From positions 4,712,001 through 4,776,000 of the forward strand of contig NZ_CP107968.1 of the NCBI RefSeq assembly GCF_036084755.1: a stretch of DNA of 64,000 bases. Reading direction: 5' to 3'. Each line of letters opens with the position of its first letter. Position 1 is the first letter of the stretch. The position numbers and the translations under genes were made by a program. The notes below the pieces were generated by a model. That model did no database searches, was not told where the DNA came from, and worked only from the letters and a program-made list of their open reading frames with translations. The DNA comes from Streptomyces sp. NBC_00370. Its GTDB lineage: Bacteria > Actinomycetota > Actinomycetes > Streptomycetales > Streptomycetaceae. This document shows positions 24,628-33,068 of the stretch, one piece after another.

Positions 24628-25238
24628 GGGCGTATCTCCTGTTGGTGGTGGATGTACTCGGCGTTGAGCAGCGTGTGCGCGGCTTCCAGGTGAGGGCTGA
24701 GGCGGCGTGCGGCGGCGGCCAGGGGGAGGTGGAAGTCTGTGAGGTTCCGTACGAACTTCCGCCGGCGTTCATGGTTCGGCGAGGCGGCCAGGTCGCGCAG
24801 GTTGTGGATACGGTCGGCCAGCCGTATCAGGAGCTCCTCCGCGGGGAGGGCCGCTGTCTTCACGCGCCATCGGTTCTCGTCGCCCGGAACCTTGGGCCGG
24901 CGTTCGAGCCGATGGTCGGGCGTCATCGCGCGTAGGCGTTCAGCGAAGGGTGCCCCCAGCTGGTGGGTGACGAGAGCCTCTGAGCCCGGATCGACCTCCA
25001 GGGCGTCGTGCAAAAGGCCGAGGAGGAGGGTTTCGGGCTGTGTGACGCCGAGCTCGGACCGCAGAACCGTGACGACGGCGAGCGGATGCTGGACGTACGG
25101 GGTGCCCTGATCCCGGGTATGCCCGGCGTAGATCGCGAGGGCCAGACCGGCAGCCACACGGGCGCGGGAACGGTCCCCGACGGCCCATGTGCTGGTAGCG
25201 AGTGTGGTCAGGATGTGAGGCAGATTGGCAACGGCCAT
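24624..25238 (-). CDS. HD-domain phosphohydrolase, small alarmone hydrolase-like
   Basis: 204 residues from the ATG at 25238, eight bases after AGAGGGG. Metal-binding HD motifs are in order: YVQHPLAVVTVL, then LLGLLHDALEVD, then LIRLADRIHNLRDL. This HP...HD...D pattern and length are typical of the stand-alone (p)ppGpp hydrolase/RelA-SpoT HD branch (Mesh1-like), though other phosphohydrolases share it. Its place in a biosynthetic operon, six bases after the carbamoyltransferase, suggests it may act on a nucleotide-like pathway intermediate instead of being a stringent-response enzyme. Substrate unknown. Confidence 0.8.
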   Translation of the reverse strand: MAVANLPHILTTLATSTWAVGDRSRARVAAGLALAIYAGHTRDQGTPYVQHPLAVVTVLRSELGVTQPETLLLGLLHDALEVDPGSEALVTHQLGAPFAERLRAMTPDHRLERRPKVPGDENRWRVKTAALPAEELLIRLADRIHNLRDLAASPNHERRRKFVRNLTDFHLPLAAAARRLSPHLEAAHTLLNAEYIHHQQEIRP

Positions 25239-25243
25239 TTCCG

Positions 25244-26968
25244 TCACCCCTCTCGTAAGGATGGCTGGGGTAGAGCCCGGGGGTCGGGGACTTGGTCGGC
25301 GATCAGGAGGGTGTCTCCGACGGCGAGGGCGTCGAGCCCGAGGCCGGCTGCCGCCTGTACGGCCTGCTCGGCGGATCGCAGGATCGGCGTGCCTTTGAGG
25401 TTGAAGGAGGTGTTCAACAGCAGCGGCAGGCCGGTGTGCTCGTGGAACCGCTGGAGGAGTTCGTGCAGGCCTTGGTGGTCTGTGGCCACGGATTGGACGC
25501 GCGCGGTGCCGTCGTGGTGGGTGACCGCGGCTATGCGGTCGGCTCGGCACCGGCGGACGTGGGCGACGCGGTTCATGAAGGGGTCGCCCGTCGACATGAA
25601 CCACTTCGTGGCGTGCTCGGCGAGGACGGCCGGGGCGAACGGGCGGTACGTAGCTCGTTGCTTGATCGCGTTGAGTCGATCCCGCGTGGCGGCGTGGCCC
25701 GGGTGGGCGAGGATCGAGCGGTGCCCGAGGGCCCTGGGCCCGAATTCGAGCGGTCCCTGTACCCAGCCGACGATGCGGTGCTGAGCGAGCAGCGCTGCCG
25801 CCGCCGGTGCCAGGTCCGCCCCCAGGCCGGTCAGAGCGCGGTACCCGGATGGCATCGCACCCGCTTTCAGAGTGCCCGGGTTAGGGCCCCAGGCCGCGTC
25901 GGTCGGCACCTGGAGACATTCCTGCCCGAGCTGGTAGTGCCAGGCGTACAAGGCGGCGCCCACAGCGGTGCCCGCGTCGTGTGGTGCCGGCGCCACGAAG
26001 AGGGTGTCGAAACCGCTGTCGTCGGCCAGTCGGCCGTTGAGATGGGAGTTCAGGGCGCACCCACCCGAGAACACCAGCGCCGAGGCTCTTGTGAGCCGTT
26101 GCAGATGGCGTGCGATGTGGATGACCGACTCGGAGAAGACATCCTGGACTGCGGCGGCCAGGTCGGCCCGTTCCGCGTCGGTTTGCTCCACGACGTTGTC
26201 AGCGGTCCAGACGCGGCCACGGAGCAGCAGCGGTGTGCTGCTGTCCGCCGAGCCCCAGGGGTGGCCGATCCGGACCTCGCCGTCATCGCCGAGCCGTACG
26301 AGTTCGCGGATCTGCGGCCGGTAGCGATGGGGGTCGCCGAACGCGGCGAGCGCCATCATGCTGCCCTCGGGTTCGTCGCCCGGTGGGATCACTCTGCGGG
26401 CCAGGTTTCGGTAGAAGTGCCCGAGGGAGGAGTGAACGCGCCGAGGGCCGACAGGGCCGGGAACCACGGTCGGCATGCTCTGGTGGATGCGGTCGATGCG
26501 ATCCAGTCGCAGGTCGTAGCCGGTGATGCGTTCCCGCCCCGGACCGAAGTCGGAGCCGAGGGAGGAGCCGCCGGCGTCAATGACGAGACCCGCCGCGTGG
26601 TCGTGTCCGGAGAGCAGGTACCCAGAGAGCACATGGGCGGTGTGGTGGGAGAGGAGGCGGAGCTGGTCACCGAGCGGGGTAGGTAAGAGAGCGGCGAGTT
26701 CGTCCCGCTCCTCGGTGAGCCACCAGCCGGCTGCGGGGTTGGGGCGCATGGAGGCGGCCCAGACGGCGTCGACGTCTTGCGGTTCGATGCCGGCGGCCTC
26801 CAGACACCACTGAAGGGCACGGACCGGTGCGGCGAGCGTGCCCTTGCGGGTGGGGTGGTTGTGCTTGACGCCGCTCCAGCGTTCCTCTTCTGCCGCGTAG
26901 AGGCGGTCGTCGACGATCAAGGCGGCGGCGGTGTCGTGGTGGAAGTTCAGCCCGAGGACTGCGGGCAT
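25244..26968 (-). CDS. O-carbamoyltransferase, TobZ/NovN type
   Basis: 574 residues from the ATG at 26968, with GGAGG nine bases upstream; the frame runs further but that leader overlaps the radical SAM gene. The N-terminal Kae1/TsaD-like domain begins GLNFHHDTAAALIVDD with EEERWSGVKH, then HHTAHVLSGYLLSG, VIDAGGSS, and VFSGGCALNSHLNG. The YrdC-like C-terminal domain shows VQGPLEFGPRALGHRSIL, RPFAPAVL and LLLNTSFNLKGTPI. These enzymes use carbamoyl phosphate and ATP to make a carbamoyl-adenylate and carbamoylate hydroxyls of natural products such as tobramycin and novobiocin. It strongly suggests that the operon makes a decorated small molecule. Confidence 0.92.
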   Translation of the reverse strand: MPAVLGLNFHHDTAAALIVDDRLYAAEEERWSGVKHNHPTRKGTLAAPVRALQWCLEAAGIEPQDVDAVWAASMRPNPAAGWWLTEERDELAALLPTPLGDQLRLLSHHTAHVLSGYLLSGHDHAAGLVIDAGGSSLGSDFGPGRERITGYDLRLDRIDRIHQSMPTVVPGPVGPRRVHSSLGHFYRNLARRVIPPGDEPEGSMMALAAFGDPHRYRPQIRELVRLGDDGEVRIGHPWGSADSSTPLLLRGRVWTADNVVEQTDAERADLAAAVQDVFSESVIHIARHLQRLTRASALVFSGGCALNSHLNGRLADDSGFDTLFVAPAPHDAGTAVGAALYAWHYQLGQECLQVPTDAAWGPNPGTLKAGAMPSGYRALTGLGADLAPAAAALLAQHRIVGWVQGPLEFGPRALGHRSILAHPGHAATRDRLNAIKQRATYRPFAPAVLAEHATKWFMSTGDPFMNRVAHVRRCRADRIAAVTHHDGTARVQSVATDHQGLHELLQRFHEHTGLPLLLNTSFNLKGTPILRSAEQAVQAAAGLGLDALAVGDTLLIADQVPDPRALPQPSLREG

Positions 26969-26991
26969 GGTCGTGTACCTCCGATCTGGAG

Positions 26992-27789
26992 TCATGCGGT
27001 CGGAATGCGGGCGGGCAGGAGAGCGGCGCCCGAGTCGGTGTACTCGTGGCAGCGAAGGCAGAACCGGAAGTGATGGCCTCGGGGAGCGAACACTTTGGCC
27101 GCGAAGTCCTCGTCCCAGATGCTGAATTCGCTGTCGACCTTCGCCATGGCGTTGAAGCAGCGGTAGCAGGAGCCGTCCATCTCGATCATCAGGTGCTGGT
27201 CGAGGTAGCGATCGCAGATGCCGCGCAGCTCGTTCGACGGCTGGCCGACGTCGACGTGGTGCACGTGGTTGGTGACGTGGATCGCGCCGTACGTGTCGCA
27301 CAGCCTCGTGAGCTCCACGAGACGGGAGGAACTGATGCCTTCCAGCACGCTGTTGACGACCACGGTCTTGCCGGCTTCGCGGAGACGGGGCACGACGGCG
27401 TGCACTTCGGCGTAGTTCTCGTGTTCGTCGTCGCAGCCGATGAGGACCTGGTCGTACGAGCGGAGCGTGGCCTCCATGATCCGCTGGTTGCGGGCCAGCG
27501 TGATGGCGTTCGTGCCCAGAACCATGACCTTGTCCGGCAGGTGTGTCCGGGCGGCTTCGCTGAGAGCGGGGAAGTCCCGGTGCACGGTGGGTTCGCCGCC
27601 GTTGATGTGCAACTGCTGGAAAGGGATGGTCTCCAGCCGGGTCAGGATGGTGGAGAACAGCTCTGGGGCCATGTTCTCGCCCTGGGCGCCGTCGGCGAAT
27701 ATGCAGAAGTCGCAGGACCGGTTGCACTTCGTCGTGATCTTGATCTTCGTCGTTTTCAGGGCGCGGGGCTGGGACGCACGCGCGGGCAT
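26992..27789 (-). CDS. Radical SAM protein with C-terminal Cys cluster
   Basis: 265 residues from the ATG at 27789, with GGAG upstream. The radical SAM 4Fe-4S motif is CNRSCDFC (Cys22, 26, 29). The SAM-binding GGE segment is HINGGEPTVHRD. The C-terminal part has CYRCFNAMAK and FCLRCHEY, resembling the auxiliary-cluster (SPASM/twitch) region of peptide- and sugar-modifying radical SAM enzymes. It should abstract a hydrogen from an unknown substrate. Spacing is 23 bases to the carbamoyltransferase and 16 bases from the upstream gene. Confidence 0.88.
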   Translation of the reverse strand: MPARASQPRALKTTKIKITTKCNRSCDFCIFADGAQGENMAPELFSTILTRLETIPFQQLHINGGEPTVHRDFPALSEAARTHLPDKVMVLGTNAITLARNQRIMEATLRSYDQVLIGCDDEHENYAEVHAVVPRLREAGKTVVVNSVLEGISSSRLVELTRLCDTYGAIHVTNHVHHVDVGQPSNELRGICDRYLDQHLMIEMDGSCYRCFNAMAKVDSEFSIWDEDFAAKVFAPRGHHFRFCLRCHEYTDSGAALLPARIPTA

Positions 27790-27805
27790 GGCGAGGCTCC
27801 TTGTG

Positions 27806-28924
27806 TCAGGGGTGGATGGCACCGGGCGGGAGGCTGAGGAAGTCCTGCACCGTGGACCTCTGCCGGTGCCAGAGCGCGAGGGTGGTGCGCAGAGTGTCGA
27901 CAGTCGTCGGTCCGGTGGGGATCAGCCCGGCCATTCGGGCGGCCAGGCGTTGGGCGGGAGTGGCCCCTTCCTCCGCGAGCGCGTTCAGGGTCTGCGCGGC
28001 GGAACGGAGTTCCTTTGCCTCCCGCCGGATCAGGTACTCGGTCGCGACACCGGGCGGCGGAGCTAGGTAGTACAGCCAGCGGGCGACACGTACGCGGAGC
28101 ATTCCGGCGGTCATTGCCCAGTCGGTGGCAGCGGACTCCTTGCCCCTGTCGGGAGGGTGGCTTGCCTGCGGAATGCGGCGCATGGCCGCTTCCAGGGAGA
28201 CGTGTGCCGCGCGGAGCAGGTGGCGCGGGCTGCGGAGTCGCCCGTCGGGTCCGCCTTCGGCGTGCCGGAGAAACAGCTCGGCGTACGCGTCCAGCCCGTC
28301 CGGACGCCACTGGGTGAGCGCGGCGGTCTTGCCGGGGCAGCGCGTCCGTGTCGCGAGTGCGGCGGCGGCGAACCAGCAGGGTGCGAGGTAGTGCCAGGCC
28401 ACGCAGTGACGCCGGTACGCGGTGATGTCCTCGACCACGTTGTCCGTACTGTCCGCCGCGAGCTGGTACCGGCCTCCGAGCCTCGACTGGAGAATTGCCC
28501 GGTAGAAGCGTTCGTCGATCTCGCACCAGGGGGCCATCTGGGCCCGGGACCTCCAGCGTTGCAAGTTCCGGGCGCTACCGCTGATCAACGACCAGGTCGC
28601 CAGCTCAGGTGCGGAGACGAGCCGTCCGTCCGCTTCGGGGACGGTGAATGCGAACCCGGGAGGATGCTCCAGAAGCCGCCCGTGGGAGACCTCCCGGCGG
28701 ACCGCGGACTTATGCGCGGCGGCCAGACGGTGATTCCACTCCTCCCAGTTCGCGGGGGCTTCGGGAAGGAGGACACGTACGTCGATGTCGGAGTGGGGAG
28801 CCAGCAGATCGGCCGGCTGCCACTTGTGCGTGAGCATCACGGCCCCGACCCCGTGGGCGTCCAGCTCGTGTTCGTACAGCGTTCCGAGACCCGGGTAGAG
28901 CGGCGGCGCTTCGGCCGCGACCAT
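27806..28924 (-). CDS. Nucleotidyltransferase-fold protein
   Basis: 372 residues from the ATG at 28924, whose first base pairs overlap the stop of the upstream radical SAM gene (TGATG). Near residue 35 the segment LLAPHSDIDVRVLLPE fits the Asp-x-Asp metal-binding strand of the polymerase-beta-type nucleotidyltransferase fold, although the usual Gly-Ser just before it is replaced by a looser sequence. The rest is alpha-helical with many Trp and Arg residues and is not recognised. The role in the operon could be nucleotidyl transfer to a sugar or small molecule. An inactive fold is possible. Confidence 0.55.
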   Translation of the reverse strand: MVAAEAPPLYPGLGTLYEHELDAHGVGAVMLTHKWQPADLLAPHSDIDVRVLLPEAPANWEEWNHRLAAAHKSAVRREVSHGRLLEHPPGFAFTVPEADGRLVSAPELATWSLISGSARNLQRWRSRAQMAPWCEIDERFYRAILQSRLGGRYQLAADSTDNVVEDITAYRRHCVAWHYLAPCWFAAAALATRTRCPGKTAALTQWRPDGLDAYAELFLRHAEGGPDGRLRSPRHLLRAAHVSLEAAMRRIPQASHPPDRGKESAATDWAMTAGMLRVRVARWLYYLAPPPGVATEYLIRREAKELRSAAQTLNALAEEGATPAQRLAARMAGLIPTGPTTVDTLRTTLALWHRQRSTVQDFLSLPPGAIHP

Positions 28925-30036
28925 CACTGCTCTCCGGTGGAGGCTCGGGTGCACGAGGGCTGGGCCGCGTCCGAGGGGAGGACGGGGAGCAGGGGCAGCA
29001 GGACCGGGGTGCCCTCGGGACGCTCCATCCGGTCCCAGCGAAGGTCGTAGTCGACGTAATGGAAGCCCTGCCAGGCGTCGTTCGTGTTGCGGTCGAGCAT
29101 GGCCTGGAAGAGGTGGGCGAAGGCGTCGCCGAGGGTGCTGTCGGCGAGGTGGGGCTTCAGGGGGATGTCACGGTTGTGGAGGATGCAGGGGCGGGCCATA
29201 CCAGTGGGCGTGATCTTGATGCGATTGGCGTCGGAGCAGGTGGCACAGCTGGAGTTGGAGATGAAGCCGATCGAGCCCGCCCAGCCGTCGGGACGGAGAT
29301 ACTGCCCGGGGCTACGGACCCCGAGCTGTTCACGAGAGACCTCCCCCGCACCCGCGAACCATTCATGGAGACGATTGCGGACGTCCGCCTCGTTGATGAA
29401 CTCGGTGTCGAACAGCGCCTGTGCGGGGCCGATGTTCTGGAGTTCGATCAGACGGACGGCGACAGGTAGGTCGCGGGCCAGCTCGGCCACGGCGAAGGCG
29501 TCGTCCAGGTAAGTGCGTTGGAGGACGCAGTTGATCTTCACCCGCATTCCGAGGGAGAGGGCCTCGTCGAGGGTGCGCATAGTCGTGCGCGGGTCGCCGC
29601 CGCCCATGATCGTGGCGGATCGCGTCGGGTCGAGGCTGTGGAGGCTGAGGTTGAGGTACGTCAGTCCGGCGCGGTGCAGCTTCTTCACGCTAAGCCCGCG
29701 GCGCAGGTTGCCGTGGCTCGTCATGCCGATCGCGGCGTCGGGCCCGAGGCCGTCGGCGAGGCCCTCGATCACGTCGAGGATGTCCGCCCGCAGGGTCGGT
29801 TCGCCGCCGGAGCAGTGCGCCTTCCGAATCTTCCAGACTCCGGCCTCGGCGGCGATGGCAGCGTAGTCGGCGGTGGTCAGGGGGCGGTCTTTGTGCCCGT
29901 AGTCCGGCATGCAGCGGGGCTTGCAGAACACGCAGTCCAGGTTGCACAACGAGTTCAGAGTGAAGGCCAGATAGGGGTGGTTGCGGCCGGTAGCCGCGAA
30001 GGCTGCGGTCAGGTCACGGTGGCGGGTGGTGGGCAT
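28924..30036 (-). CDS. MoaA-like radical SAM enzyme
   Basis: 370 residues. The radical SAM motif is CNLDCVFC (Cys31, 35, 38), with KAHCSGGEPTLRADI and LNLSLHSLD following as in MoaA. A second cluster is indicated by SSCATCSDANRIKITPTG followed by ARPCI, which is the MoaA-type C-x2-C-x13-14-C pattern that holds GTP near the auxiliary cluster. True MoaA makes the molybdopterin precursor, and no moaC or other moa gene is present. I infer a specialised enzyme acting on a nucleotide or nucleotide-like substrate in this operon. It lies 3 bases after the dehydrogenase gene. Confidence 0.88.
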   Translation of the reverse strand: MPTTRHRDLTAAFAATGRNHPYLAFTLNSLCNLDCVFCKPRCMPDYGHKDRPLTTADYAAIAAEAGVWKIRKAHCSGGEPTLRADILDVIEGLADGLGPDAAIGMTSHGNLRRGLSVKKLHRAGLTYLNLSLHSLDPTRSATIMGGGDPRTTMRTLDEALSLGMRVKINCVLQRTYLDDAFAVAELARDLPVAVRLIELQNIGPAQALFDTEFINEADVRNRLHEWFAGAGEVSREQLGVRSPGQYLRPDGWAGSIGFISNSSCATCSDANRIKITPTGMARPCILHNRDIPLKPHLADSTLGDAFAHLFQAMLDRNTNDAWQGFHYVDYDLRWDRMERPEGTPVLLPLLPVLPSDAAQPSCTRASTGEQ

Positions 30037-30039
30037 GGG

Positions 30040-31038
30040 TCAGCCTCCTGCGAGGGGGGAATGGGCGTCGGGTACTTCGGCCAGGCCGTTGAGCGGCTGG
30101 CCAGCAAGGAATCGGCGCAGGTTCTCGGCGAAGAACGCGACCGCCTCGTCCATGTACGTGTGGCAGAGCGTCGAACTCTTCGGCGTGAGCACGACCCGGG
30201 GGTGGAGCCGCAGCGGATGGCGAGCGGGCAGGGGCCTCGGGTCGGATACGTCCAGCGCGGCGCCCCGCAGGTGGCCGGTATTGAGGGCGGCTAGGAGGGC
30301 CGACTGGTCGACGGTTGTCGCACGGCCGAGGTTGAGGAAGACGGCTCCCGGCTTACAGGCCGCGAAGAGGCCGTGGTCGAAGAGATGGTTTGTGGCCCGG
30401 GTGGCCGGCAGCAGGTCGACCACCACGTCGCCGACGGCAACGGCCTGGTGCACCGCCGAGGCGTGCATCCAGGTGATCCCGTCCCCCGCTGCCACAGGTG
30501 GCGTCCGACGTACTCCGATCACGTCCATACCGAAGGCGCGCGCGGTGCGAGCGAGGTGGCCTCCGATGCTGCCGCAGCCGACGATGGTCATCGTCGACCC
30601 GGCCAGGTCGAAGAACTCCTCGGCGAGGTCGTCCTTCCACCAGGTCCGGTTCCGCTGAACGCGCTGGCTCGTGAACAACCCGCGAGAGAAGCCCAGGATC
30701 AGCCCCATGGCGTGCTCGGCCATGGGACGGCCGTGGAACCCGTACGAGCGGGTCAGGGCCACCCCGGCGGAGTGCGCCTCGGCAGCGGGCAGATGGTCGG
30801 TGCCGGCGGCCGGGGATGCGATCCAGTTCAGATGCGGTGCGCCGACCAGCCAGGAGGGTTCGAACCGCCAGCCGAAGTAGACGCTGGCTTCCGCCAGCCG
30901 GTACGGCACGTCCTCCTCGGCGGCCGTACAGAACTCCACACTCGGGAAGGAAGCACGTAGGGAACGCTTGTGCTCGGCGGACAACCGCCAGAACGAGTGG
31001 GGGGATTCCAGGTTGATGAGCACCACCGGCCGGGTCAC
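30040..31038 (-). CDS. D-2-hydroxyacid dehydrogenase-like oxidoreductase
   Basis: 332 residues, GTG start overlapping the stop of the upstream glycosyltransferase by four bases. The NAD-binding Rossmann motif is STMTIVGCGSIGGHLARTA (about 147-165). Family segments PMAEHAMGLILG, KPGAVFLNLGRATTVDQSAL and GAALDVSDPRPLPARHPL are present. The catalytic Arg/Glu/His triad is only partly evident: the usual final His region reads VVLTPKSST instead of the typical TPH motif, so the catalytic His may be replaced. It should reduce a 2-keto acid or act on a related substrate in the pathway. Confidence 0.85.
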   Translation of the reverse strand: MTRPVVLINLESPHSFWRLSAEHKRSLRASFPSVEFCTAAEEDVPYRLAEASVYFGWRFEPSWLVGAPHLNWIASPAAGTDHLPAAEAHSAGVALTRSYGFHGRPMAEHAMGLILGFSRGLFTSQRVQRNRTWWKDDLAEEFFDLAGSTMTIVGCGSIGGHLARTARAFGMDVIGVRRTPPVAAGDGITWMHASAVHQAVAVGDVVVDLLPATRATNHLFDHGLFAACKPGAVFLNLGRATTVDQSALLAALNTGHLRGAALDVSDPRPLPARHPLRLHPRVVLTPKSSTLCHTYMDEAVAFFAENLRRFLAGQPLNGLAEVPDAHSPLAGG

Positions 31039-32345
31039 TGGCTCCTGCTTTCCCCGGTGGGCGACGGAGCCAGAGCCCAGGGGGCGATGCGGCCGATGGC
31101 GGAGCCGATGTTGGCCTCGTAGTCGTGGCGTGAACGCACCAGAGCCGCACCGGCGTTCCGGAGCCGCTCGCGTTCTCGAGGCAGGGCGGTCAGGGCTCGG
31201 TGCAGGGCGGACGCCAGAGACGGGGAGTCCCTGGGTGCGGCGGTGAATCCGGTCTCGCCTTCGATGACGGTCTGGGCCAGTCCGCCGGCGCTGGTGGCGA
31301 CGACCGCCCCCGCCCCCGCTGCGAACGCCTCCAGAGGTATCCGTCCGAAGGGCTCCTCGCGTGAGGGAACGACGACCGCGTGCAGCGCGGGGCTGTGCAG
31401 CCAGGAGCGGATGGAGGGGGTGAAGCGGGTGATCAGCGTCGCGGACAAGTCGTAGGCGCGGATACCTGCCGCCAGGTCCCTCTGGTACGAGGTCAGGTGC
31501 TCGTGATCACCTGACGTGACGGCCGCCAGGAGCAGATGCGGAAGGCGGACCCCTCGTTCCTTCAGAACGTGCAGCGCCTCCAGGAGGTCTTCGAACCCCT
31601 TGCTGGGCACCGCGCGCCCCATCGCAAGCAGAAAGCCGGCTCGGGCCTTGAAGGGCAGGGGCCGAACATGCGTCGGCCTGGCCATCTCCTCTCGGATCAG
31701 CCCGTTCGGGATGTTCACAATGTCCGCTCGCGGGATGGCACAGTTCGTGACGAGGTGGTTTCGCATGTGGGTGGAGATGGCCCCGATCCGACCGCCCTGG
31801 GCGGTCGCCGCCCGCAGGGCCTCACGTTCCCAGTGGATTCGGGACAGGTCGCCAGGCCGCGTCAGGGCCGCTGCGGAGCGGGGGACGAGCAGCAGGTCTG
31901 TGGTCGGTGACGTGTAAGCCGCGAGGCCGAGGAAGGGAACGTCGAGGCCGACGAGCAGGCAGTGGCTCGTGCGATCGGCGACGCGTGCGGCAGCCCTCCC
32001 CGCCAGGGCGCACAGGTGCGTGGAGCCGCGGACCGAATCCGGGGGCATCTGGACCTCGGGAATCGTGATCACCTCGGCCTCCGCCTCGTCCAGCATCAGC
32101 TGGACCTCGCGGCGCCACCGCCGATCGTGCGCGACCGCTGTTTCAGAGACGGGTGGGGAGATCACGGAGAGGCGGCCCGTCGGCAGGAGGCGAGCGAGCG
32201 CCGTGAGGAAGGCACGGTTACTGAAGCCGGTGCCCGACTCAGCGCCGTAAAGGCCCTCGTGAAGGGCGACGACTACGCGAGGATGACGAACGGCCGTCGG
32301 TGCTTCAGCGGACGGGGACGGTGGGGTCGCATGGTCGATGCGCAC
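31035..32345 (-). CDS. Glycosyltransferase, group 1 (GT4)
   Basis: 436 residues from the GTG at 32345, ten bases after AGGAG; the frame remains open to 32924 but overlaps the ATPase gene. The N-terminal domain begins RVVVALHEGLYGAESGTGFS. The donor-binding domain has GFLLAMGRAVPSKGFEDLLE and the canonical VVPSREEPFGRIPLEAFAAG (Glu-x7-Glu). It should use a nucleotide sugar. It is the second gene of the operon and the better preserved of the two glycosyltransferases. The presence of two suggests a product with at least two sugar linkages, or one unusual linkage. Confidence 0.87.
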   Translation of the reverse strand: MRIDHATPPSPSAEAPTAVRHPRVVVALHEGLYGAESGTGFSNRAFLTALARLLPTGRLSVISPPVSETAVAHDRRWRREVQLMLDEAEAEVITIPEVQMPPDSVRGSTHLCALAGRAAARVADRTSHCLLVGLDVPFLGLAAYTSPTTDLLLVPRSAAALTRPGDLSRIHWEREALRAATAQGGRIGAISTHMRNHLVTNCAIPRADIVNIPNGLIREEMARPTHVRPLPFKARAGFLLAMGRAVPSKGFEDLLEALHVLKERGVRLPHLLLAAVTSGDHEHLTSYQRDLAAGIRAYDLSATLITRFTPSIRSWLHSPALHAVVVPSREEPFGRIPLEAFAAGAGAVVATSAGGLAQTVIEGETGFTAAPRDSPSLASALHRALTALPRERERLRNAGAALVRSRHDYEANIGSAIGRIAPWALAPSPTGESRSQ

Positions 32346-32389
32346 TGTGTGGTGTCTCCTTCGAAGACAGGACCTTGCAGGCGCGGGCA

Positions 32390-32917
32390 TCAGAGCGTTC
32401 TCGCAGGCGAAGAGCTGGACGCGCGCGTCAGCCGGCACCAGGCGCGGGTGCCGTCGGTTCCGGTCGTCAAGGACCAGGCGTCGGCCAGTGCCTCGACGAG
32501 GACCAGGCCCCGCCCCGATTCGGCCTGCTCCTCGGGCGCCGGGTGACAGGTAGGCGCGGGTCGAGGGCAGCCACCGTCGGTCACGGTGATCTCGACCTCC
32601 AGGCCACCGACGACCGGGCTCCTGCGGTCCACGCACAGGACCAGGGGCGGGTTCCCCGAGGCGAACGCATTCGTTGCGAGTTCCGACCCGATCAGTCGGG
32701 CGTCGTCGAGCAGGTCCGCCTCGGTGCCGAGGAGCGCCACAGCGACGGCTTCCCGAGCGACCGCAGCCGCCTTCGGCCCGTACGGCAGGTCCGTGATCAG
32801 CGTGGTCGTACCGCCGCCATCGGCGTACCCGTGTGAGGGCGCGGAGATCGGTCGCCCGGTGTCGCGCTCCAGCACACTGCCCGGACGGTCTCGGGAGGTG
32901 CTCGTGTGGTCTCTCAA
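32390..32917 (-). CDS. Anti-sigma-type (RsbW-like) ATP-binding protein
   Basis: 175 residues from the TTG at 32917, next to GAGGTGGG. The HATPase signature is LIGSELATNAFAS (N box), VTDGGCPRPAP (G1-like) and ESGRGLVLVEALADAW (G2). Small Streptomyces proteins of this kind are serine kinases or anti-sigma-type regulators and are abundant near secondary-metabolite and development genes. It is first in the operon and divergent from the XRE/TPR regulator (151 bases between starts), so it is likely to be regulatory. Confidence 0.82.
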   Translation of the reverse strand: MRDHTSTSRDRPGSVLERDTGRPISAPSHGYADGGGTTTLITDLPYGPKAAAVAREAVAVALLGTEADLLDDARLIGSELATNAFASGNPPLVLCVDRRSPVVGGLEVEITVTDGGCPRPAPTCHPAPEEQAESGRGLVLVEALADAWSLTTGTDGTRAWCRLTRASSSSPARTL

Positions 32918-33068
32918 AGCCCACCTCTTTCTCCGCCGACGTCGAAGGCGGCGCCTTCCGCCGTGACTCAAGAACACCGGAGGAGGCCGGTCGTGCAGCA
33001 CCCGATCAGTCGGTCAACTCGGTCAACTTCCTTGATAGGCAGAAGATTCGGCAGCTGCCTGCCCCACC

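Noticed and set aside
28924..30036. Molybdenum cofactor biosynthesis locus
   Set aside because: Only a MoaA-like protein is present; no other cofactor genes occur and the operon partners are glycosyl- and carbamoyltransferases.
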